From NCBI GenBank assembly GCA_022600195.1, contig JAHZKX010000014.1:1-41355 (forward strand): 41,355 nucleotides of DNA. The letters are read 5' to 3'. Shown here in pieces: positions 8,671 through 16,871 of the stretch; the stretch's first letter is position 1; every line of letters begins with the position of its first letter. Under the pieces are notes generated by a model. It was not told where the DNA came from. It worked only from the letters and a program-made list of their open reading frames with translations, and searched no databases. The position numbers were made by a program, and so were the translations under genes. The DNA is from Planctomycetota bacterium (GTDB lineage: Bacteria > Planctomycetota > Planctomycetia > Planctomycetales > Planctomycetaceae).

Positions 8671-9162
8671 CTAAAACATGGCTTCTTTACCAAGTTGACG
8701 ACGCACAATCACCCACTGACCCGCGTGCATCATCCAGTGTGCTGACTGTCCCGCAATGACGGCTCCGACAGTGGCACCAAACTGTTGAAGTTTTTCAGGC
8801 GACGGCTTTTGCAAGTCTTCATCACTCAATGTATCAAGCAGAGCCAGCGTGCCCGCGCGTTGTTCCGCCATACATGCCAGATATTCATCCTTCGTACAGA
8901 AATCATCAGGATTATCACTGGAAGCGGTTTCCTTGTTATGTTTCTCTGCAAACCCTTCAGGCAGGGCGGGCATCGAATCAGGACAGACCATATTGTTCAG
9001 ATCATGCTCGGCTGTAATCAGATGACCTAACTGCCAGGCAATATGATTCGCATTTTCCACGGGCCGACGCATTAAATCTTCATCTGTCAAGTCCTGTATA
9101 TAGCCTTGTACCACGAATGTAGGTAGCTGTAATTCGTCTTTGATGTGTGCGGCAATACTCAT
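8671..9162 (-). CDS. DinB-like (DinB_2 / YfiT-type) protein
   Basis: This 163-residue four-helix-bundle protein of the DinB superfamily shows the typical opening helix, NHIAWQLGHLITAEH (first metal His, about residues 39-53) and SAHWMMHAGQWVIVRRQLG (second His cluster, about 140-157). Such proteins bind Zn or Ni and some act as thiol transferases. The substrate is unknown here. The ATG at 9162 has GGAGGGA upstream. It is one of two DinB-superfamily-like genes in the window (see DUF1569). Confidence 0.88.
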   Translation of the reverse strand: MSIAAHIKDELQLPTFVVQGYIQDLTDEDLMRRPVENANHIAWQLGHLITAEHDLNNMVCPDSMPALPEGFAEKHNKETASSDNPDDFCTKDEYLACMAEQRAGTLALLDTLSDEDLQKPSPEKLQQFGATVGAVIAGQSAHWMMHAGQWVIVRRQLGKEAMF

Positions 9163-9190
9163 TTGTTTTGTCCCTCCAAGTGATTGTATT

Positions 9191-9379
9191 TCAAAATGTT
9201 ACCGGTATCCGATTCAGTATGCTCTTGAAATCCTCAGGTGTCAATTCTAACGGTTTTTTGAAGACAGGGTTTCCACGTCGAATTTTTATTTCGATGTCGT
9301 GTGCCATGTATGCTAAGATGGAGTCCGACAACGGTGAATACACTCGCGTCAACCACGGATCTTCATATGAAACAAATTC
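9191..9379 (-). pseudogene. Possible gene remnant upstream of the DinB-like gene
   Basis: An open minus-strand frame of 62 codons between stops at 9380 and 9191 gives a plausible protein sequence: acidic/aromatic EFVSYEDPW, then AYMAHDIEIKIRRG, then ELTPEDFKSILNRI. It ends 28 bases before the DinB-like start. The only ATG (9307) leaves 38 residues and has no ribosome-binding site, and GTG or TTG starts are also weak. I read it as either a truncated 3' end of a lost gene or an unannotated small gene. Confidence 0.3.
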
Positions 9380-9421
9380 TTAATTGAGACCAGAAGATCC
9401 GAGAGGAAAGGAGTTACCATT

Positions 9422-9775
9422 ATGAAACTTCAAAAACCAGTCATTGTTCCTCTGCTGGGAATTTTCATTTCATTAACAATTTACGTGGTAACTTACATCA
9501 TACTCTCATCTTTAGGGGGCTATTATTACAATCAGTCCGGAAAAGTCAGATATCGCAGCATTGGTCTCTCTGTTTCTGACATAACCACCTGGAATCCCAA
9601 AGGCTGTTGGTATCAGGCAAAGTTCAAAAATACGAAGGGAATCTATGTCAGTCGTGGTAATGATCTCGGTTACCTCTTTTCGCCGCTGATCATTCTTGAT
9701 CGAAAGTATTTTCATCCAACACAAATCCTGATTGAACCTGAGCATCCCGATGAAACCTACTGGTTTCCGCTTTAG
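9422..9775 (+). CDS. Small single-span membrane protein
   Basis: This 117-residue protein of unknown family has a single transmembrane segment at about residues 8-30 (VPLLGIFISLTIYVVTYIIL), after which the chain should lie outside the cytoplasm. The soluble part is rich in Tyr, Trp and Pro and ends PDETYWFPL. The start is well supported by GGAAAGGAG about seven bases upstream. It stands alone between the DinB-like gene (opposite strand) and the YggL-like gene. Confidence 0.7.
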   Translation: MKLQKPVIVPLLGIFISLTIYVVTYIILSSLGGYYYNQSGKVRYRSIGLSVSDITTWNPKGCWYQAKFKNTKGIYVSRGNDLGYLFSPLIILDRKYFHPTQILIEPEHPDETYWFPL

Positions 9776-9866
9776 ATAGTTATTGATATCTTCTACTCAC
9801 TACACTCGATCCTAATTGTATTTGGCTTTATACAATGAATCGTTTCTTTAAAAAACTTGATTAACT

Positions 9867-10208
9867 GTGAATATGAGAAAGAGACTTCGAAAAAAGAAAC
9901 ATCTGGGAGAGTTCAAAGCATGGGGGACTTCGATCACGATTAAGAGAACAACGTGCGATGATTTCGATCCCTTTCTTGACGACTTTATCGAGCAAGCCAT
10001 CGAAGGAAATCATTGTTTCTTTGGAGGTGGGGGTATGGACGATTCTTTTGAGGGAATCATTCAATTAGGAACAATATCAAATGACCCTGAGGAGAGGTTA
10101 ATTGCTATCAAGGATTGGTTGGACCGCCGAGCTGATGTTGACAATTATGTGATTGGTAAGCTCATTGACCTTTGGTATTGCCCATCTGAAGAGTTAGATA
10201 GCGTTTAA
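9867..10208 (+). CDS. YggL-like (DUF469) family protein
   Basis: This 113-residue protein has a basic start (RKRLRKKKHLGEF) followed by an acidic body containing FDPFLDDFIEQAIE, the glycine loop CFFGGGG and WLDRRADVDNYVIGKLIDLWY. This matches the YggL/DUF469 family, members of which associate with the 50S ribosomal subunit. The start is GTG 9867 or ATG 9873; no strong ribosome-binding site distinguishes them. It is monocistronic. Confidence 0.8.
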   Translation: MNMRKRLRKKKHLGEFKAWGTSITIKRTTCDDFDPFLDDFIEQAIEGNHCFFGGGGMDDSFEGIIQLGTISNDPEERLIAIKDWLDRRADVDNYVIGKLIDLWYCPSEELDSV

Positions 10209-10263
10209 AACTCGAACTAAACAGCGGTTCCAGATAATTTTCAAAAAAACTTCAGATCACGCA

Positions 10264-10291
10264 TTGACAAATACAGACTGGTCTGTATATT
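10264..10291 (+). promoter_or_regulatory. tetR promoter with palindromic operator
   Basis: A consensus -35 TTGACA (10264-10269) and -10 TATATT (10286-10291) have a 16-base spacer. The spacer is filled by the perfect palindrome ATACAGACTGGTCTGTAT (10271-10288). Transcription should begin at or next to the tetR ATG at 10298. A near-copy of the palindrome precedes the next gene, so the TetR protein probably represses both. Confidence 0.8.
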
Positions 10292-10297
10292 TCAAGC

Positions 10298-10879
10298 ATG
10301 AGCAAAGCACAGAAGACATCAAGTGCCCGCAAACGCATCCTGGAGACGGCTGAAAAGCTGTTTTACAGCGAAGGGATTCGTAGCGTGGGAATCGACCGGG
10401 TGATCGCCGAGGCGGGGGTTGCCAAGATGACGCTTTATAATCACTTCTCGTCCAAAGACGAATTAATTCTGGAGGTGCTGAAGTATCGAGAAGAGCAATT
10501 TGAAGCATGGATCAAACAGGCGATGGAACGAAATCAATCGAAGGGAATGAGTCCACTTCAGGCTTTTTTTGCATCCATTCGCAGCTGGTTCAAAAAAGCA
10601 GACTATCGTGGTTGCTCGTTTATTAATGCCACAGCGGAACTGGCAGATTCGCGTCATGCCGCTTCCCAATTTAGTACGGAACACAAACGGAGGTTTCGTG
10701 AAATGTTAACGGACATCATTATCAAATCAGAAGGACCCAAGGCCGCAGCTGCCGCACCCGCAATTCATGTTCTGGTCGAAGGTGCCATTGTGACTTCCGT
10801 TTGTGAAGGAAATGCCGAGGCAGCCGACATTGCAGAACAGGCTGCGAATATTTTGATCGCCAAAGCCAAACGAGGATAA
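10298..10879 (+). CDS. TetR family transcriptional repressor
   Basis: This 193-residue regulator has the N-terminal TetR helix-turn-helix (about residues 10-55: ARKRILETAEKLF, then GIDRVIAEAGVAKMTLYNHF) and a C-terminal ligand-binding helical domain with a CSFINATAEL segment. It should bind the palindrome in its own promoter and the near-copy at 10901-10918, controlling itself and the AhpD-like and hydrolase genes downstream. No ribosome-binding site precedes the ATG; the promoter position predicts a leaderless message. The ligand is unknown; the neighbours suggest an electrophile or organic xenobiotic. Confidence 0.92.
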   Translation: MSKAQKTSSARKRILETAEKLFYSEGIRSVGIDRVIAEAGVAKMTLYNHFSSKDELILEVLKYREEQFEAWIKQAMERNQSKGMSPLQAFFASIRSWFKKADYRGCSFINATAELADSRHAASQFSTEHKRRFREMLTDIIIKSEGPKAAAAAPAIHVLVEGAIVTSVCEGNAEAADIAEQAANILIAKAKRG

Positions 10880-10888
10880 GTTTTTTAT

Positions 10889-10927
10889 TTGACCATAAAT
10901 ATACAGACCTGTCTGTTTATTTATAAT
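10889..10927 (+). promoter_or_regulatory. Second TetR-type operator and promoter
   Basis: ATACAGACCTGTCTGTTT (10901-10918) matches the tetR-promoter palindrome except for the central pair and one base. TATAAT at 10922-10927 is a likely -10 element; a TTGACC at 10889-10894 is too far away to be its -35, so the promoter may be weak or activator-independent. It lies 46-90 bases upstream of the AhpD-like gene. Confidence 0.7.
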
Positions 10928-10972
10928 GTAACCGAGTGACTTTTTAACCCATTTCGAAGAAGGAGATGACCA

Positions 10973-11560
10973 ATGCAACGTTTAAACTCTGTTTCACCCG
11001 AAACCGCTGAAGGTAAAGCCAAAACATTACTGGATGGTGTGAAAGCCAAGCTGGGAATCACTCCCAACATCATGAAAACGATGGCGAACTCTCCGGCAGT
11101 TCTGGACGCGTATCTCAAATTCAGCGGCAGCCTTGGTTCGGGCGAATTGACTGCGGCAAACCGGGAGCAAATCGCTTTGAATGTGAGCGAATTTAATCAA
11201 TGTGGCTACTGCCTGGCAGCCCACTCTGCTATCGGCGAAAGCCTGGGTTTGACGGAAGAGGAAATTCAGTCCAATCGATCAGGTACTGATTCGGACGAGA
11301 AGACGAAGGCACTGATGAATTTGTCGCGCAAGATCGTTGAAAAACGTGGTTTCGTTTCAGATCAGGATATTCAGGAATTTCGTGATGCCGGATATGGAGA
11401 CGCCGAAATTACGGAAGTGGTTGCAAATGTCGCCTTGAATATCTTCACGAACTACTTCAATCACCTGGCCCAGACGGAAGTCGATTTCCCCGAAGCCAAA
11501 CCTTTAGTTGATCATCCTGCGACAGCATGTGCCACAGAGGGTGGTGCCTGCTGTCACTAA
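10973..11560 (+). CDS. AhpD-like / carboxymuconolactone decarboxylase family peroxidase
   Basis: This 195-residue protein of the AhpD-like fold has the catalytic signature Cys77-Gly-Tyr-Cys80 with His84 (QCGYCLAAH), typical of peroxidase-related alkylhydroperoxidase enzymes that reduce peroxides through a CxxC pair. The ATG at 10973 has GAAGGAGATG upstream. An unusual feature is a short C-terminal tail with extra cysteines ([11 protein letters not shown]). It is the first gene after the second TetR operator and is followed 65 bases later by a hydrolase gene. Confidence 0.9.
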   Translation: MQRLNSVSPETAEGKAKTLLDGVKAKLGITPNIMKTMANSPAVLDAYLKFSGSLGSGELTAANREQIALNVSEFNQCGYCLAAHSAIGESLGLTEEEIQSNRSGTDSDEKTKALMNLSRKIVEKRGFVSDQDIQEFRDAGYGDAEITEVVANVALNIFTNYFNHLAQTEVDFPEAKPLVDHPATACATEGGACCH

Positions 11561-11625
11561 ATGTGGCAGCGATGAAGACGAATACTCTTACTGTTCACAA
11601 CACCATTTTATCAGGGAGAACTCAA

Positions 11626-12591
11626 ATGTCTTATTGGAGACAAACATCAATAGTCGTCGCTTTACTCGTTTTCGCAAGTACGAAATCAATTGAGGCGAAT
11701 GCAGACACGGCCAACACCACACAGGTACAGCACCACACAGTGAAAGTGGGAGATCTCGATCTCTTCTATCGGGAAGCCGGTCCCGCAAATGCACCTACAA
11801 TCCTGTTACTACACGGCTTCCCGACTTCTTCGCACATGTTTCGGAATCTGATTCCTGCACTGTCAGACAAATACCATGTGATTGCCCCCGACTATCCCGG
11901 CTTCGGCAACAGTAGTGCCCCGCCCGTCGATAAGTTTGATTACTCCTTCGCTAATCTGGCAAATGTGATGGAGCAATTCACCGAGGAGCTTAAGTTAGAC
12001 AAGTACTCTCTTTATCTGATGGATTACGGTGCTCCGATTGGCTTCCGTCTCGCGGTCAGGCATCCGGAACGCGTTGATACTTTGATCATTCAAAACGGAA
12101 ACGCTTATGACGAGGGGCTGGATAACAAGTTCTGGGAGCCCATCAAAGCGTACTGGAAAAAACCCACACAGGAACAGGGAAAGAAACTGCGTTCGCTGCT
12201 CACTCTGGGTGCAACAAAATGGCAGTACACACACGGCGTTCGTAATACGAATACCATCAGCCCGGATACCTGGGGCCACGTACAACCTCTCTTGGACCGT
12301 CCCGGCAACCAGGAAATCCAGCTCGCTTTGTTCTATAGCTATGGCAGCAACCCGGGTCACTACCCGGAGTGGCAGGAGTATCTGCGAACCCATCAACCGC
12401 CGACACTGATCGTCTGGGGTAAGAATGATCAGATTTTTCCCGATGCCGGTGCCTACCCTTATAAACGCGATCTGAAGAATCTGGAATTTCATCTACTGGA
12501 TACCGGTCACTTCGCGTTGGAAGAAGATGGCCCGACGATCGCAGGGCTGATGCGGAGTTTCCTCTGCAGACAGGCAGAACAGTCTCACTGA
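11626..12591 (+). CDS. Exported alpha/beta hydrolase with an aspartate nucleophile
   Basis: This 321-residue alpha/beta-hydrolase has an N-terminal signal peptide (residues 1-26). The oxyanion motif HGFPTSS is at 63-69. At the nucleophile elbow, Asp133 in LMDYGAP stands where lipases have Ser. This is the arrangement of haloalkane dehalogenases and epoxide hydrolases. A late acid lies in [11 protein letters not shown] and the histidine in [10 protein letters not shown]. The ATG at 11626 is chosen over an open-frame extension to 11527 because AGGGAGA lies just upstream and it yields the signal peptide. It is probably co-regulated by the upstream TetR. Substrate unknown. Confidence 0.88.
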   Translation: MSYWRQTSIVVALLVFASTKSIEANADTANTTQVQHHTVKVGDLDLFYREAGPANAPTILLLHGFPTSSHMFRNLIPALSDKYHVIAPDYPGFGNSSAPPVDKFDYSFANLANVMEQFTEELKLDKYSLYLMDYGAPIGFRLAVRHPERVDTLIIQNGNAYDEGLDNKFWEPIKAYWKKPTQEQGKKLRSLLTLGATKWQYTHGVRNTNTISPDTWGHVQPLLDRPGNQEIQLALFYSYGSNPGHYPEWQEYLRTHQPPTLIVWGKNDQIFPDAGAYPYKRDLKNLEFHLLDTGHFALEEDGPTIAGLMRSFLCRQAEQSH

Positions 12592-12615
12592 ATTACGTCC
12601 TCTGAAGTAGATTCG

Positions 12616-12655
12616 CCGGGTTTTGTGGAATGAACTGCAAAGCCCGGTTTTGTTT
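12616..12655 (+). terminator. Terminator after the alpha/beta hydrolase gene
   Basis: Arms CCGGGTTTT (12616-12624) and AAAGCCCGG (12639-12647) pair with one G-U wobble around a 14-base loop, followed by TTTTGTTT. It lies 25 bases after the hydrolase stop and separates it from the PNPOx-like gene. Confidence 0.85.
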
Positions 12656-12681
12656 ATTCACATTTTTGCGGGAGCCTTCAC

Positions 12682-13296
12682 ATGAATCAGTATGCAAGCG
12701 ATGTTGCTTTTACACCATCGGTCAAAGCCATCCAGACCAGCAAAGGTTCTCGTGCTACTTATTCCCGAGTCGAACAGGGTTCTGGCTGGTTAACCAGCAT
12801 AACGCCGGAACTGGAAGCATTTATTTCCGGCTTGGACATGTTTTATCTGGGAACGTCGAACAGCACCGGACAACCTTATATTCAATATCGGGGAGGCAGC
12901 CCGGGATTCCTGAAAGTCATCGATCAGAAAACACTGGGATTTGCCGACTTTGCTGGCAATCGACAATACATCACATTGGGAAATCTGGCTGAAAATCCAA
13001 AAGCGTTTCTGTTTCTCATGGATTATACGAATAGCCGCCGCATCAAAGTCTGGGGAACCGCGCGGGTGGTGGAAGATGACGAGGAATTAATGAATCGCCT
13101 GCATGATCCCCAATATCCCGCCAAACCAGAACGCGTCATTCTGTTTACGATTGAAGCCTGGGACATGAATTGCCACCAGCACATTCATAAACGATTTTCC
13201 CGTAACGATATCTTGCCGATCATTGGAAAGTTGCGGGCAAAAAACCAGGCGCTCCAGGAACAGCTCGATCAGTATGAAAGCAGAACGGAATCATAA
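12682..13296 (+). CDS. Pyridoxamine 5'-phosphate oxidase-like flavin-binding protein
   Basis: This 204-residue protein has a split-barrel FMN-binding fold. It shows LDMFYLGTSNSTGQPYIQYRGG (strand pair, about residues 50-72), FADFAGNRQYITLGNL (about 94-109) and RRIKVWGTARVVED. The C-terminal helix is coiled-coil-like (KLRAKNQALQEQLDQYE). Such stand-alone PNPOx-like proteins usually bind FMN or F420 and reduce small molecules; pyridoxal synthesis is not implied. The upstream terminator suggests its own promoter. The GGGAG about ten bases before the ATG supports this start. Confidence 0.87.
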   Translation: MNQYASDVAFTPSVKAIQTSKGSRATYSRVEQGSGWLTSITPELEAFISGLDMFYLGTSNSTGQPYIQYRGGSPGFLKVIDQKTLGFADFAGNRQYITLGNLAENPKAFLFLMDYTNSRRIKVWGTARVVEDDEELMNRLHDPQYPAKPERVILFTIEAWDMNCHQHIHKRFSRNDILPIIGKLRAKNQALQEQLDQYESRTES

Positions 13297-13404
13297 AACG
13301 ATTCTCATAGCATTTCTGTATCATTCGTTTTATACTTGGTGTTCCATCGAGGAGCCAATATTATCAGGCCGCAATCTGGATGAGGCGGAATTAAGGATTT
13401 TCAA

Positions 13405-14391
13405 ATGCGACATCAACGATGTACTCAAATCAGGTTAACTGTTATGGCCCGGTCCTTTCTGTTTTTGAGTCTCGCTTTTCCAGTGCTGCTGCATGCGGGG
13501 GAACCCGCTGATCCCGTGTCGTTCAAACATGCGGGAATCGTCTCCGCGTGGAATACGTACAAAGACGAATTGACATTCGGTAAGGGACAGACTTTGGCGT
13601 TGGTTGATGATGGTTGCACACTCTCCAGGCCTGAATGGTCTCAATCGGATGGCGATCAACCGAAGGTGCTCGTCACATACGACAGCGTGGACGGTGATGA
13701 TGACCCCAAACATGAAGGCAGAGGCTATCATGGTTCAACGATCGGCATTCCCTCGTCGGTCAATTACAAGGGGAAATGGGGTGTCGCTTACAACAATCAG
13801 GTTGCCGTCATTCGGGCATTGGAATGTTGTCACTGCAATGTACGTGACGGCAAAACCGTGGCTGCTGCTTTGCAGTGGATTATCGACAATCATAAAAAAT
13901 ATCGCATCACGACGGTAAATCTGGCGCCCGTCGATGACAAACCTCACAGCAAACCTGTTGCCACCGAGATTGACGTTAAACTCGTTCAACTTCGAAAACT
14001 GGGTATCTGGGTCAGTGCGCCCGCGGGCAACCATAACTTTACCAACGGGATTTCATGGCCTGCGAGTCAACCCAACTGCTTTGCGATCGGAGCGGTCAAA
14101 AAGGGGAAAGATGAAGTCTATCTGGATCGAGACGCGAAGGTAGAACTGGTAGTTCCTGCGGCCGCTACTTCTTCTTCAAATGCCATTGCCTGCGGGGCGG
14201 CAATCATCCTGCGTGAAGCCATTTTGAAAACAGGCTACGACTGGAAACAGGATGGTTCCAACCTTGCCGGAGCCATCATGAAGATCATGCAGAAAACGGG
14301 TGTTAAAGTCTACGACCCAGGTACGAAACGCAGCTATCAGCGTCTTGACCTGTCACGTGCCTTAAAACACGTTTTTGCTAAAGCAAAATAG
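13405..14391 (+). CDS. Exported subtilisin-like (S8) serine protease
   Basis: This secreted 328-residue serine protease has a signal peptide (hydrophobic core FLFLSLAFPVLLHAG, about residues 18-32). The subtilase triad is readable: Asp68 in ALVDDGC, His109 in GYHGST and Ser256 in ATSSSNAIACG, with the oxyanion Asn209 in APAGN. The motifs are divergent: the usual HGTHVAG and GTSMATPH are only partly kept. No pro-domain is evident and the catalytic domain is short. The start is ATG 13405 (AAGGA nearby) or ATG 13444, which shortens the signal peptide. It converges on the autotransporter gene. Confidence 0.82.
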   Translation: MRHQRCTQIRLTVMARSFLFLSLAFPVLLHAGEPADPVSFKHAGIVSAWNTYKDELTFGKGQTLALVDDGCTLSRPEWSQSDGDQPKVLVTYDSVDGDDDPKHEGRGYHGSTIGIPSSVNYKGKWGVAYNNQVAVIRALECCHCNVRDGKTVAAALQWIIDNHKKYRITTVNLAPVDDKPHSKPVATEIDVKLVQLRKLGIWVSAPAGNHNFTNGISWPASQPNCFAIGAVKKGKDEVYLDRDAKVELVVPAAATSSSNAIACGAAIILREAILKTGYDWKQDGSNLAGAIMKIMQKTGVKVYDPGTKRSYQRLDLSRALKHVFAKAK

Positions 14392-14399
14392 CAAATATC

Positions 14400-14463
14400 G
14401 GAGAGAAATTCGTCTCTCCAAACGCAACTGGCCAGATTCCAAAATGGATTGGAACCTGGCCAG
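14400..14463. terminator. Two hairpins between convergent genes, possible bidirectional terminator
   Basis: A 7-bp stem (GGAGAGA at 14400-14406 with TCTCTCC at 14413-14419) is followed by a 15-bp stem with one mismatch (14428-14442 with 14449-14463, loop AATGGA). They fill the 113-base gap between the subtilase and autotransporter genes. Neither has a strong T-run, so efficiency is uncertain. Confidence 0.55.
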
Positions 14464-14504
14464 GAATTATCATGCACAATCGAAATCAGACAGAGTCTCT
14501 GCCC

Positions 14505-16871
14505 TTAGTAATTATTGTTACTACCATTTCCGCTACCGGTGTTGGTACCCGTACCCGTTTGAGGGGCACCCGTCAGCACGTTATAACCGTTGCTTGTATT
14601 TTGGGTCGCACTGTTGTTCGAGAAAGTGGCTGTGTTCCCACCACCAAAGATGTTGACAAAGAAACCATCGGCTGAGTTGTTCCGGGCACTGTTATCGCTA
14701 ATGGTTCCGCCAACAATCGGTGCAATGAAATCGTATCCATTGAACGTATTACCGATGGATGTGTTATTACTGAAGGTTCCACCAACGAAGAAATCGTCAA
14801 AATCAAACCCATCTTCCAGGTTTCCTGAAGCAAGGTTATTACTGATAGTACCGCCTGCGACGTCTTCAAAGTCAAACCCATCATCCTCGTTATTTATTGC
14901 CGAGTTATTGCTGATGAGAGTTCCCGGTCCGACGGTATCTCCAAATTTGATTCCATTCGATTCATTCCCGGTAGCAACGTTCCCTGTGAATGTCATGTTA
15001 GAGACATCATCATTAAAATAAAATCCATTGAACCTGTTGTTACTTGCCGAGTTTCCAGAGAAGGTGCCCCCGGTGACGTCCTGATCGAAGTAGAATCCGT
15101 CATCATTCGTATTAGCGATGTTACCTGAGAATGTCCCACCAGTGATATTACCAAAGAATGCAAAACCCGCATAATCATTGTCCAGCGCCTGGTTACCGCT
15201 GATCGTTCCGCCGGTCATCTCATATAAGTTGAATCCGAAGTTGCCATTGTTACTGGCAATATTATTTGAGAATACACCACCTGAGATCGTATTATCGAAA
15301 TAATATCCATCTTCGCCATTGTCTCGTGAGGTATTATTCGAAATGGTCCCATCACTCATATCTGTAATATAAAATCCGTCATACATATTGTTGTGGGCCG
15401 TATTCTTCGAAATCGTTCCACCACTGATTTCATTAGCAACGTAGAAACCATAGGCATTATTTTTAAAGGTGTTGCCAGTGATGCTTCCACCCACAAAATT
15501 TTCAATTTGAAGACCATCGTTATCAGTCGTTGTACCATTGCCATCAAAGGTATTGTCGATGATCGTACCGTTGATGTCTCCATCTAAATGCGCTCCATCC
15601 TCCAACGCACCACTAATCGTATTACAGGCCATAGTGAAACCGCTGATATTATTACCGAACACTCCATTTTGCCCGCCAGTGATATTCATCCCCATCAGGG
15701 TCGAGTTATTCGCCATCGTGAAGACATCAATGCTATTAACAGTACCATTCACGGTAGGTGTTGATCCATAATTAAAGCCTGTGATGGCTCCCGAATCACA
15801 GCCGATGACATTCACCGTCTTACCACCCGCCAGCGCCAACTGACCATTATTAAAGACAAAACCGCTGCTGGTATTAATGGTGCCTGCGCTGCCGTCAAAG
15901 AGTACAACACTATCCGCCCCCGCACCGTTAAAGACCGATTCTGCACTGGCGGTATTCGCGTCGATGATGGTAATGTTATTCAGGACCTGTCCGGTCTGTT
16001 GCAGCTTTGCCTGCTCCACCGGTCCACGTGCCTGATTGAGAACGATATCGATATCACGCACAATCGGCGTTACCATACGACGTTGGAATCGATTCAGTCG
16101 CTGGCTGTCCCCGTTTCCGGGAAGAGGCACACGAATGGTAACCATTCCCGTTCCCTGTGAACCGCGCAATTCATCGTATTGGTATTGGCCCGCCAGCACG
16201 ACACGCGATCCGTTGCCCAGGAAAGGCAGATCAAACATTCGAAATTCCGCACGCAATCGGGTTCCCGCCATTTCCTTGAAACCAGGTGCCGAATTATCGA
16301 AGTAATAACCGCCAACATAACCGCGGAGTTCTGCATCGACATCAAATTCTTCAAATGTTTTGAGAAGTCGACCGATCTCAAAATCGGTTCCCCAATAAGC
16401 ACGCTCTTCACCACCCTGCACGACAATATTATTACCACTCAGATAAGCGGTAGAGAGTGAATCAACGCGTTTCTGTTTGAGTGTAGGCACATAACCGTTA
16501 ACGCGGAAATCCCATTCGATGCTCAGCAATTCGAAGCCAAAACTTCCCTGCTTAAAAATATTATCGTATTCACTGCGACGTACATCGAAGAAACCATACA
16601 GCCCGGCGATCCACTGATCATTGACCATCCGACGATAAGCCAGCCCGAAATTGCCTTCCGCTGAAGAGTTGTCAAAGATATTTCCTCGCAAGTCGGCAAA
16701 GAAGAGGCTTTCGCCATCCTGCGCCAGCGGAACAAACAGCAACCCCTGCCCCGTCTCACGATGGCTACCGGCGGCACCCGAGAAATCGAAGTAGGCCCGA
16801 TAAAGATAATCTTCTTCTTCCAGCCACTCCGGATCCTGAGCCGACGATTGTAAGGGAAGAAGGAAAAGCAA
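14505..16871 (-). CDS. Inverse-autotransporter-type outer membrane protein with beta-helix passenger
   Basis: This is a 788-residue surface protein. About residues 20-250 resemble the intimin/invasin (IAT) beta-barrel: GFFDVRRSEYDNIFKQGSFGFEL, WDFRVNGYVP and RAYWGTDFEIG are typical barrel strands. A linker (RRMVTPIVRDIDIV) precedes a passenger of about 480 residues built of 22-24-residue right-handed beta-helix turns rich in Asn, Gly and aromatic residues. The barrel is N-terminal, unlike classical autotransporters. The only in-frame start is TTG 16871, which leaves a truncated signal peptide; codons upstream extend a good signal peptide to ATG 16928, but with TGA at codon 4. Probable roles are adhesion or polysaccharide binding. 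Confidence 0.8.
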   Translation of the reverse strand: MLFLLPLQSSAQDPEWLEEEDYLYRAYFDFSGAAGSHRETGQGLLFVPLAQDGESLFFADLRGNIFDNSSAEGNFGLAYRRMVNDQWIAGLYGFFDVRRSEYDNIFKQGSFGFELLSIEWDFRVNGYVPTLKQKRVDSLSTAYLSGNNIVVQGGEERAYWGTDFEIGRLLKTFEEFDVDAELRGYVGGYYFDNSAPGFKEMAGTRLRAEFRMFDLPFLGNGSRVVLAGQYQYDELRGSQGTGMVTIRVPLPGNGDSQRLNRFQRRMVTPIVRDIDIVLNQARGPVEQAKLQQTGQVLNNITIIDANTASAESVFNGAGADSVVLFDGSAGTINTSSGFVFNNGQLALAGGKTVNVIGCDSGAITGFNYGSTPTVNGTVNSIDVFTMANNSTLMGMNITGGQNGVFGNNISGFTMACNTISGALEDGAHLDGDINGTIIDNTFDGNGTTTDNDGLQIENFVGGSITGNTFKNNAYGFYVANEISGGTISKNTAHNNMYDGFYITDMSDGTISNNTSRDNGEDGYYFDNTISGGVFSNNIASNNGNFGFNLYEMTGGTISGNQALDNDYAGFAFFGNITGGTFSGNIANTNDDGFYFDQDVTGGTFSGNSASNNRFNGFYFNDDVSNMTFTGNVATGNESNGIKFGDTVGPGTLISNNSAINNEDDGFDFEDVAGGTISNNLASGNLEDGFDFDDFFVGGTFSNNTSIGNTFNGYDFIAPIVGGTISDNSARNNSADGFFVNIFGGGNTATFSNNSATQNTSNGYNVLTGAPQTGTGTNTGSGNGSNNNY
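14550..15770 (-). repeat. Tandem beta-helix coding repeats
   Basis: This part of the autotransporter gene repeats a unit of roughly 66-72 bases encoding turns of the form GGT(I/F)SxNxAxxNxxDGFYFxxx. At least 15 units are recognisable, and several are near-copies at the protein level. Such repeats can expand or contract by recombination. They produce several spurious open frames on the opposite strand. Confidence 0.8.

Noticed and set aside
9147..9383. 78-codon plus-strand frame
   Set aside because: It overlaps the DinB-like start and the more protein-like minus-strand frame, and has no ribosome-binding site or recognisable motif.
12107..12409. Plus-strand frame inside the alpha/beta hydrolase gene
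   Set aside because: It is an alternate frame of a clearly supported gene and has no domain-like content.
13293..13333. 9-bp inverted repeat after the PNPOx-like gene
   Set aside because: The loop is 23 bases and no T-run follows, so I do not call it a terminator.
14590..15021. 143-codon plus-strand frame opposite the autotransporter gene
   Set aside because: It arises from the repetitive beta-helix codons read backwards; it has no ribosome-binding site and no domain-like sequence.
14740..15770. CRISPR-like array suggested by regular repeats
   Set aside because: The repeats vary, stay in one coding frame and encode beta-helix turns; there are no unique spacers between identical repeats.
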